Source: JAUNQW01 sp043424615 (GTDB lineage: Bacteria; Bacillota; Bacilli; Lactobacillales; Carnobacteriaceae_A). From it: DNA of 64,000 nt. The notes beneath the pieces were generated by a model. It saw only the letters and a program-made list of their open reading frames with translations. It was not told the origin of the DNA and searched no databases. The DNA lies in contig JBHWOX010000009.1 in NCBI GenBank assembly GCA_043424615.1, positions 1 through 64,000 on the forward strand, read 5' to 3'. Positions 58,156 through 64,000 of the stretch are shown one piece after another (within the stretch, counting starts at the first letter, position 1; every line of letters starts with the position of its first letter). The position numbers were made by a program, and so were the translations under genes.

Positions 58156-59010
58156 TTAGTGTGAACGGCGACTCTGGCCGAGAGACTGAGTTAAGCGGTC
58201 AACAATAATGGCGAGGATCACAATCGCCAAACCAGAAACAAAGCCTGACCCCACATCTGCACGCTGGAGGGCCGTCAGTACATTTGATCCCAAGCCAGGA
58301 GCACCAATCATAGAGGCAATGACAACCATGGAAAGGGTTAGCATGACCGTTTGGTTGATGCCAGCAAAGATGGTGTTCTTCGCTAGGGGCAATTCGACTT
58401 TGAATAATTTTTGGCTAGCGGTTGACCCAAAGGAATCAGCAGCTTCAATTAATTCACTATCGATTTCTCGAATGCCTAAGTTAGTGAAACGGACGGTAGG
58501 CGCAAGGGCGTAGATAAAAGAAGCAAAGATACCTGGGACCATCCCAATGCCAAAAAAGGCCACGGCGGGAATCAGATATACAAAGGCTGGCATGGTCTGC
58601 ATAAAGTCTAAAATCGGTTGGATGACCGCATTAGCCGCTTCACTTTTAGCACATACAATCCCTAGAGGAATTCCAATCAGGATGGTGACTAAAGAAGCGA
58701 CCATAATGAGAGCAACCGTATCTATTAATTGCCCCCACAGGCCCTGATTTAAAATATAGCCTAAGCCAACTAAGCTAAAGGCCGCCAGAGAGGCTGAGCG
58801 TTTTTGGGCAAAGTAAGCCAGCAGGGCAATCAAAAGAATAAAAAGGAAGGGAGGTATGATCGCCAATAGGGACGTGAAGCCATCCATAAATTGCGAGCCA
58901 AAATGGGTGATGAAATGAAACAGCCCTGAAAAAGCGTCAACAATCCAAGCCACAATAGCATCTACCCATTCAGCTACAGGTAAAGGGGCTAAAGGAAATA
59001 AATTAGTCAT
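58156..59010 (-). CDS. Glycine betaine/proline-type ABC transporter permease
   Basis: The 284-residue permease of the ProW/OpuAB family has about six membrane helices. The BPD coupling region (EAADSFGSTASQKLFKVELPLAKN) is followed by GINQTVMLTLSMVVIASMIGAPGLG, a family signature. Its start overlaps the ATPase gene end by 8 bp. Osmoprotectant uptake is the known role. Confidence 0.92.
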   Translation of the reverse strand: MTNLFPLAPLPVAEWVDAIVAWIVDAFSGLFHFITHFGSQFMDGFTSLLAIIPPFLFILLIALLAYFAQKRSASLAAFSLVGLGYILNQGLWGQLIDTVALIMVASLVTILIGIPLGIVCAKSEAANAVIQPILDFMQTMPAFVYLIPAVAFFGIGMVPGIFASFIYALAPTVRFTNLGIREIDSELIEAADSFGSTASQKLFKVELPLAKNTIFAGINQTVMLTLSMVVIASMIGAPGLGSNVLTALQRADVGSGFVSGLAIVILAIIVDRLTQSLGQSRRSH

Positions 59011-60262
59011 CTAAAACACTCCCTTCTGAAAGATGAGACTCATCATCAGTCGTATCACCAGCTAAGGCACTTAAAACTGTATTTCTGATCACAATCCCCA
59101 TTAAACGCCCCTCTTCATCCACCACACTGACTGGGGTAGAAACATCTTGAATGACTTCATAAAGGTCAGTCAATAAGGTTGAAGGGCTAACCGTTGGAAG
59201 ATCTGTCAGAATGAGATCTCTTAGGTCTGTTTGCTTGCGGGCAACAGCACGAGCCACATCATCATCTTTCACATAACCAATCAATTGGTTTTCATGGTCA
59301 ATCACCAGCATATTTTGAAGCTGGTCGGCTTCCATTTTTTGCAAGGCCATACGAGGGCCATCTCGCCCTAGAATCAAGGGATGAGGGGGCTCCATGATAT
59401 TTTCTGCTGTATACACACGGGCACGGTCCACATCCTCAACAAAACGTTCAATATAACGGTTTTCAGGGTTTTGTAAAATTTCTTCCCCACTTCCGACTTG
59501 AACCACTTCTCCATCGCGCATGATGGCAATACGATCTCCCAGCCGAAGAGATTCGTTCAAATCATGGGTGATGAATACGATGGTTCGTTTGTCTTGCTCT
59601 TGTAAGTCGATTAATTCATCTTGCATGTCGCGGCGGATCAAAGGATCCAAGGCTGAAAAGGCTTCATCCATTAAAATGACCTCTGGATCATTGGCTAAGG
59701 CACGTGCTAAGCCCACTCTTTGTTGCATTCCTCCAGATAATTGGTCGGGATATTGGTCCTTATAAGGAAGTAAACCCGAATTTTCTAAGGCTTTTTCAGC
59801 CGCCTGTTGCCGTTGGTCTTGATCGATTCCCTGTACTTCCAAACCATATTCAGCATTTTCCAGAATGGTTTTATGTGGAAAAAGACCAAAGTTTTGAAAG
59901 ACCATCGATAACTCTTCTCGACGAAGCTGGCGGAGTTGGTCTTTATTCATTTCCACCACATTGTCACCATTAATGACCACTTCTCCACTTGTCGGTTCAA
60001 TCAAGCGGTTTAGCATGCGGACAAGGGTAGACTTTCCTGACCCGGATAGTCCCATGATGACAAAAATCTCACCTTCTTTGATATCAAAATTGGCTTGGTT
60101 GACGCCAACGGTTGCTCCTGTTTTCTTCAGGATTTCTTCTTTGGAATAGCCTTCTTTTAATAACTGCAAAGCCTCTTTTTGCTGGCTTGCTGAGCCAAAA
60201 ATTTTAGTCAAATCGCGGATAGCAATTTTAGTCCGTGCATCCGCTAAATCTTGATTAGCCAT
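59003..60262 (-). CDS. Glycine betaine/proline-type ABC transporter ATPase with CBS domains
   Basis: The 419-residue ProV/OpuAA-type protein has Walker A GLSGSGKST (71-79), LSGGMQQRVGLARALA, Walker B VILMDEAFSALDP, and VFITHDLNESLRLGD. Two CBS domains follow (about 285-405; NIMEPPHPLILGRDGP, VVDEEGRLMGIVI), which sense ionic strength in this family. The N-terminal segment EGYSKEEILKKTGATVGV is also typical. First gene of the operon. Confidence 0.94.
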   Translation of the reverse strand: MANQDLADARTKIAIRDLTKIFGSASQQKEALQLLKEGYSKEEILKKTGATVGVNQANFDIKEGEIFVIMGLSGSGKSTLVRMLNRLIEPTSGEVVINGDNVVEMNKDQLRQLRREELSMVFQNFGLFPHKTILENAEYGLEVQGIDQDQRQQAAEKALENSGLLPYKDQYPDQLSGGMQQRVGLARALANDPEVILMDEAFSALDPLIRRDMQDELIDLQEQDKRTIVFITHDLNESLRLGDRIAIMRDGEVVQVGSGEEILQNPENRYIERFVEDVDRARVYTAENIMEPPHPLILGRDGPRMALQKMEADQLQNMLVIDHENQLIGYVKDDDVARAVARKQTDLRDLILTDLPTVSPSTLLTDLYEVIQDVSTPVSVVDEEGRLMGIVIRNTVLSALAGDTTDDESHLSEGSVLDD

Positions 60263-60358
60263 AGCAATCCCCTTTCTCTCTACTCTTTTATTTTCCTTTT
60301 CTCTTTCTACTGTATGAACTTAGCAAAGATGATTTTTATATTCAAAAGGCTAAAAAGC

Positions 60359-60379
60359 CGGCATAAAGGGCTCTCATGC
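60359..60379 (+). other. GGCAT-ATGCC hairpin before the small ORF
   Basis: GGCAT and ATGCC arms enclose AAAGGGCTCTC, 30 bp upstream of the 27-codon ORF. Purpose unknown. Confidence 0.35.
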
Positions 60380-60408
60380 CTATGCTATGAAGGAAAGGAG
60401 GAGTTTTT

Positions 60409-60492
60409 ATGGCAGTCATTTTCTCATTAAGTTCTCATAATCATATCTTTCAAAACAGAAATACTTGCTCAACAGCCGCTATTAATTTATAG
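60409..60492 (+). CDS. Possible 27-residue small protein
   Basis: An ATG at 60409 follows an excellent ribosome site (AAAGGAGGAG, five-base gap) and opens 27 codons to TAG 60490-60492, beginning MAVIFSLSSHNHIFQNRN and continuing with TCSTAAINL. There is no membrane helix. It lies 50 bp upstream of the FMN reductase gene, so it may be a leader peptide or an independent small protein. No homologue is known to me. Confidence 0.4.
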   Translation: MAVIFSLSSHNHIFQNRNTCSTAAINL

Positions 60493-60542
60493 TAAAGGTG
60501 TAGATAGTTTGAAATTGAAATATTAGAAAGGATGACTGCACT

Positions 60543-61094
60543 ATGACCACTTTAGGAATTATCGTTGGATCATTACGCCAAGGGGCTTATTCGCGTCAAT
60601 GGGCTGAAAACTTAGCTGAGATGTTCCCTGCTGACTGGGAGACTCGTTTTATCGAAATTGGAGACTTGCCTCTATATAATGAGGACTACGATGCAGAAGG
60701 AGCCACTCCACCTGAAGAATACAGCCGTTTCCGCCAAGAAATGAGCGAGGTTGATGCCGTTTTATTCTCAACACCAGAATATAACCGTACGATGCCAGCA
60801 ACCATTAAAAATGCTTTAGACGTAGGTTCTCGACCTTACGGAGAAAGCATCTGGGATGGTAAACCGGCCTTCATCGTTTCTCATTCCGTTTCTGGCCTGA
60901 GTGGTTTTGGAGCTAACCACCAAATCCGCCAAGCCCTAGTCTTCTTAAATATGCCTATCTTGCAACAACCTGAGGTCTATTTAGCTAACTCTCAAGATCT
61001 TTTAGATGATGGTAAAATTAATAACGAAGACACCAAAGATTTCTTACAAGGAGCTGTCGATGCCTTCGTCGAATTTGCTAATAAATTCATATAA
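60543..61094 (+). CDS. NAD(P)H-dependent FMN reductase family protein
   Basis: The 183-residue flavodoxin-like protein begins TTLGIIVGSLRQGAYSRQWA (FMN phosphate loop GSLRxGSYxR) and has the FSTPEYNRTMPATIKNALD signature of the NADPH-dependent FMN reductase/azoreductase group. GNVSHSVSG-type FMN contacts occur as IVSHSVSGLSGFG. Likely quinone or azo reduction. AGAAAGGATG lies upstream. The next feature is a strong terminator. Confidence 0.92.
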   Translation: MTTLGIIVGSLRQGAYSRQWAENLAEMFPADWETRFIEIGDLPLYNEDYDAEGATPPEEYSRFRQEMSEVDAVLFSTPEYNRTMPATIKNALDVGSRPYGESIWDGKPAFIVSHSVSGLSGFGANHQIRQALVFLNMPILQQPEVYLANSQDLLDDGKINNEDTKDFLQGAVDAFVEFANKFI

Positions 61095-61106
61095 AAAATA
61101 ACTCAC

Positions 61107-61152
61107 AAAAAAAGGCTATATCCTTCAACTGGAAGGATATAGCCTTTTATTT
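61107..61152. terminator. Bidirectional terminator after the FMN reductase gene
   Basis: AAAGGCTATATCCTTC and GAAGGATATAGCCTTT arms with loop AACTG, A/T-rich on both sides. Confidence 0.9.
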
Positions 61153-61163
61153 TACTTTATTAT

Positions 61164-61655
61164 TTAAATATCATAACGTTCATGGCTGATGATATGTTCA
61201 ACCTGGTCGGGTAAATCCAACAAATTATCTCCTAAAAAACGAGGGTAGGTATAGGTATTTTTTACTTCTTCCAAGGGAATCCAATAAAAGTTTTCCTTAT
61301 ATCCCTTTTGGGTGAAGGATTCATGGTCCAGGCTCGACTCTTCTTTTTCCATTGGCTTCATCAGATAGTGAAAAATGATTTCATGGAAATGTGAGGCCCC
61401 ATCCAAAAAATCAGCAGGATAAAATAATTCTTGGACAAAAACCAGGCGGTCAACTTTGTAAGCTAAGCCAGTTTCTTCTAAAGCTTCCCTTTCGACCGTC
61501 TCTTGGGTGGACTCTCCCAATTCCACCTTCCCTCCCACGGTGTAGTACATGGCATCGTGGGTATTTTTAGTTAATAAGAGCTGGTTATTTTCAATAATTA
61601 AAGCAGACGCTCTTAATTTAAAGCGATAATCTTCTGCATACAGTTGAATATCCAT
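61164..61655 (-). CDS. NUDIX hydrolase
   Basis: The 163-residue protein has the NUDIX box GGKVELGESTQETVEREALEETGL (residues about 45-68; given as GGKVELGEST and REALEETG) with the REx2EE metal residues. The start at ATG 61655 has AAGAG nine bases upstream; longer in-frame starts to 61685 lack a site. It lies downstream of an aminotransferase. The substrate cannot be told. Confidence 0.9.
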   Translation of the reverse strand: MDIQLYAEDYRFKLRASALIIENNQLLLTKNTHDAMYYTVGGKVELGESTQETVEREALEETGLAYKVDRLVFVQELFYPADFLDGASHFHEIIFHYLMKPMEKEESSLDHESFTQKGYKENFYWIPLEEVKNTYTYPRFLGDNLLDLPDQVEHIISHERYDI

Positions 61656-61689
61656 GGATGTCATCTCTTTTCTAAAGGCTTTCATTCAA

Positions 61690-62847
61690 CTAAGACATGA
61701 AGTAGCGGTCGAGTCGTTGCATACCCTCCTGTAATTCTTCTAAACTGGAAGCGTAAGATAAGCGTAAATAACCCTTCCCACTCTCTCCAAAGGCTTCACC
61801 AGGAATTAAGCCCACCCTAGCCTCTTTGGCTAATTCAAGGGCAAATTCACGGTCATTTTGATTGTAAGCGGCAGGAATTTTAAGGAAGAGATAAAAAGCA
61901 CCCGTAGGCGAAGCCAGTTCAAAGCCTAATCGTTCCAATTCGGGGATTAAATAATTACGTCTTTGGGCGTAGGCTTGACGCATGTCATTAACCCACTCAT
62001 CGCCCTCTTTCAAGGCAGTGGCTGCAGCTATTTGAGAAGGCGTAGACACACAGGTGACTGCCGCCTGATGAACCACATAAAAGGTATCGAGCAGGTCTTC
62101 AGGTACAGCCATATAACCTAAACGCAAACCGGTCATGGCATAAGCTTTGGACATACCATTTAATACGATGGTCCGGTCCGGAATATATTGGGCAATGGAG
62201 TGGTGGTTAAAGCCATCATAGGTGAGGGCGGAATAGACTTCATCCGACACACAATACACATCATGGTTTTCTATCACTTGGGCTAAAGCTTGTAATTCTT
62301 CTGGCTGGTAGGATACCCCTGTTGGATTATTGGGGTAGTTTAAGAGAACAAATTTAACCTGGTCTTCTTGACTCAACACTTGGTCCAGTTTTTTAGCCGT
62401 CAGAACAAAATCATCTTCTGCTGTTTCAATCGGCAGAGGCACCCCATAAGCACTTTTGACAATATTGTCGTAAAGGGTGAAGTATGGAGAAGAGAATACC
62501 ACTTTTTCTCCCGGATTTAATAAAGCGTGGGCGGCGGTAGATAACCCTTCTGTTACACCCACCGTGACTAAAATATTACGGTTGGGATCATAGTCCAAAT
62601 GGTAGTGGCGCTTTAAATAATGCACAATTTCTTGCCTAAAAACATCTACCCCATGAGTCGGAGCGTAGTGGCTGGCATTTTGATCAATGGCTTCTTTTAG
62701 GGACTCTTTTACAAAATCAGCCATGTCAAAATCAGGCTCACCTAAAGTAAATTTTAAGATACCATCATAGATGCTGATCTCATCATCAAAGCTACGTATG
62801 TAATTACCAGGAATATTTTCATAATTTTTATTGGTAGATAAGGCCAT
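61690..62847 (-). CDS. PLP-dependent class I/II aminotransferase
   Basis: The 385-residue fold-type I enzyme has TVGVTEGLSTAAHALLNPGEKV, FVLLNYPNNPTGVSY (Asn for the PLP phenol), CVSDEVYSALTYDG (Asp for the pyridine N), and the Schiff-base lysine in VLNGMSKAYAMTGLRLGYM, with the C-terminal Arg in YLRLSYASS. ATG 62847 is eight bases after AAGGAG. It resembles PatA/aromatic aminotransferases; the amino-acid partner is not assignable. Confidence 0.92.
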   Translation of the reverse strand: MALSTNKNYENIPGNYIRSFDDEISIYDGILKFTLGEPDFDMADFVKESLKEAIDQNASHYAPTHGVDVFRQEIVHYLKRHYHLDYDPNRNILVTVGVTEGLSTAAHALLNPGEKVVFSSPYFTLYDNIVKSAYGVPLPIETAEDDFVLTAKKLDQVLSQEDQVKFVLLNYPNNPTGVSYQPEELQALAQVIENHDVYCVSDEVYSALTYDGFNHHSIAQYIPDRTIVLNGMSKAYAMTGLRLGYMAVPEDLLDTFYVVHQAAVTCVSTPSQIAAATALKEGDEWVNDMRQAYAQRRNYLIPELERLGFELASPTGAFYLFLKIPAAYNQNDREFALELAKEARVGLIPGEAFGESGKGYLRLSYASSLEELQEGMQRLDRYFMS

Positions 62848-62899
62848 TTCACCCACTCCTTCAAGATTTTTATATATAATAACACGCTTCCGTCCGGAC

Positions 62900-63829
62900 T
62901 TATAGCCAAAAAGATCTCTGAATCAAAGAAATATCAAAATCATAAGCAGGCTGGTGAATGGTCTCTCCATCCCTTTGCCCTCGAGGCCCCTGTTTCACTT
63001 GTAACCGGGCTTGTTTAAAATCATAAAGGTGGATATGAGGGTGGTCAATGGCTTCCCCTGTGAGCAAGATTTGCTTTAAGATGGCTGGCATGTCTTGCAA
63101 TTGCACGCCATCAGCGACCATAAGGTGAAGAATCTGGTCTTCATTATTAGCTGGCGGGTAAATCTTAACTCCCCCACCAAAAGAGGGGTTATTCAAAACA
63201 ACACATAATTTAACATGGTTGAAGTCAAGTCGTTCTTGTTGGTCCAAACTGACTTGGACAGTAAATTCTTTTTGCTGGCTATAAGCCAGAGCAGCCAAGG
63301 GAAGATAAGCCAATGGGCCCATGCGCTTTTTTAACTTAGAAAAAGGCTGGTCAATATAATAATTGGTCAGGCCATCAATGCCAAAGCCTAAGCTGTTTAG
63401 AGCATAGTCTCTCTCGTTATTAATATGATCAATCAGCTTAATTACATCAAGCGGCCGCTCCTTTTCAATTGAAAAAAGACGGTCAATGCCTTCAGCAATA
63501 TCAAAGGACAGACCCATGGAGCGAGCAAAATCATTGCCTGTTCCTGCTGGTAGGTAGGCAATAGCTTGGTGGATTCCTTCTTCTTCCATTTGCTTGACGA
63601 AATAGTTGAGCGTCCCATCGCCTCCCACCACAACCACCAAGGGATCTTCGTAGGGATCAAATTTTTCGACCAGATGCTTCACCCCTTTAAAAAAATGAGG
63701 GCCTTCCGTTTTTAAAATCTGGTAGTCTATCGAACGGTCGAGCATTGCCTGATGAATATCTTTCACCACCTCAGCACTTTTTCGAGCTTTAGCATTGATG
63801 ATGAAACGTAATGACGTGTATGGAAACAC
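62900..63829 (-). CDS. Diacylglycerol/lipid kinase family protein (DgkB/YegS-like)
   Basis: The 309-residue protein starts at GTG 63829 with GGGGAGGGG upstream. It begins FIINAKARKSAEVVKDI and has the catalytic VVVVGGDGTLNYFVK and YLPAGTGNDFARSMGL motifs of the DAGK catalytic domain. Phosphatidic acid recycling from diacylglycerol is the usual role. The sequence HVKLCVVLNNPSFGGGVKI is typical of the C-terminal domain. The -10 element TGCTATAAT is just upstream in minus sense (63850-63855). Confidence 0.92.
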   Translation of the reverse strand: MFPYTSLRFIINAKARKSAEVVKDIHQAMLDRSIDYQILKTEGPHFFKGVKHLVEKFDPYEDPLVVVVGGDGTLNYFVKQMEEEGIHQAIAYLPAGTGNDFARSMGLSFDIAEGIDRLFSIEKERPLDVIKLIDHINNERDYALNSLGFGIDGLTNYYIDQPFSKLKKRMGPLAYLPLAALAYSQQKEFTVQVSLDQQERLDFNHVKLCVVLNNPSFGGGVKIYPPANNEDQILHLMVADGVQLQDMPAILKQILLTGEAIDHPHIHLYDFKQARLQVKQGPRGQRDGETIHQPAYDFDISLIQRSFWL

Positions 63830-63936
63830 CCTAACCCCTCCCCAAGTGAATATAGACGTATTATAGCATATTGGTAATTTAAAATATCATCCACATGGTA
63901 TAAAATATAGCTAATCAGAACGAAAGGAGAATGTTT

Positions 63937-64000
63937 ATGCAAGAAATTTTACAATGGACATTTTTAAGTGAAGAAAATACTTCTGCTGAAATTCAAGAAT
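63937..64000 (+). CDS. Start of an unidentified gene, cut by the window end
   Basis: AAAGGAG precedes ATG 63937 and the frame stays open to the end, reading MQEILQWTFLSEENTSAEIQ. Too short to identify. Confidence 0.6.
   Translation, partial: MQEILQWTFLSEENTSAEIQE

Noticed and set aside
1..64000. Prophage, insertion sequence, tRNA or rRNA genes
   Set aside because: No transposase, integrase or phage structural protein was recognised in any frame, and no tRNA or rRNA sequence was recognised by eye. A covariance search would be needed to exclude a small tRNA.

Overview
The window looks like a chromosomal segment of a low-GC Gram-positive coccus of the order Lactobacillales. An Aerococcaceae member (Aerococcus/Facklamia-like) is my best guess, at genus-level low confidence. 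Supporting evidence: LPQTG cell-wall anchored proteins with a class A sortase, a complete WalRKHIJ-HtrA block, L7/L12-L10-L1-L11 and NusG-SecE-L33 genes with Firmicute-type leaders, AGGAGG ribosome binding sites, and no outer-membrane, phage, IS, CRISPR, tRNA or rRNA features.

Layout. 0.3-6.6 kb: a giant G5-repeat adhesin gene broken by one in-frame TGA. 6.9-9.6 kb: rplL, rplJ, rplA, rplK (minus strand) with an L10 leader and two L1-type sites. 9.8-12.3 kb: a DUF218 protein and glnA. 12.4-13.5 kb: nusG, secE, rpmG (minus). 13.5-14.7 kb: a pseudouridine synthase followed by a dense DnaA-box cluster. 14.7-21.7 kb: walR-walK-walH-walI-walJ and htrA (minus). 21.8-23.4 kb: small envelope/stress-type proteins.

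23.4-38.0 kb is the most interesting part. It holds, on both strands: a nucleoside hydrolase and an ArsS-type radical SAM/Cys-rich protein; a rhodanese lipoprotein; a YnjBCD-like ABC importer; a PrdB/GrdB-like gene whose in-frame TGA probably encodes selenocysteine (UxxC motif, compact hairpin downstream); a second rhodanese; a TIGR04283-type glycosyltransferase; two TVP38/TMEM64 membrane proteins; a TIGR04282 (CofC-like)-aminoglycoside-phosphotransferase-like fusion; and a LysR regulator resembling those linked to selenium metabolism. I read it as one functional locus for selenium-, sulfur- or arsenic-linked sugar/nucleoside chemistry. The substrate is unknown.

38-44 kb: a HAD hydrolase and an 1824-residue BspA-type leucine-rich-repeat LPQTG protein. 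44.5-49 kb: TrkH-TrkA potassium uptake, a GMP synthase lacking its glutaminase domain, and a Clp-N-only protein. 49-52.7 kb: an LPQTG 5'-nucleotidase and sortase A. 52.7-56.6 kb: a membrane-anchored unknown and two esterase/ring-cleaving dioxygenase pairs (Mhq-like). 56.7-64 kb: dCMP deaminase, a glycine betaine ABC transporter, a possible 27-residue small protein, an FMN reductase, a NUDIX hydrolase, an aminotransferase, a lipid kinase and the start of one further gene.

Starts were chosen by ribosome binding site and therefore often differ from the longest open frame.
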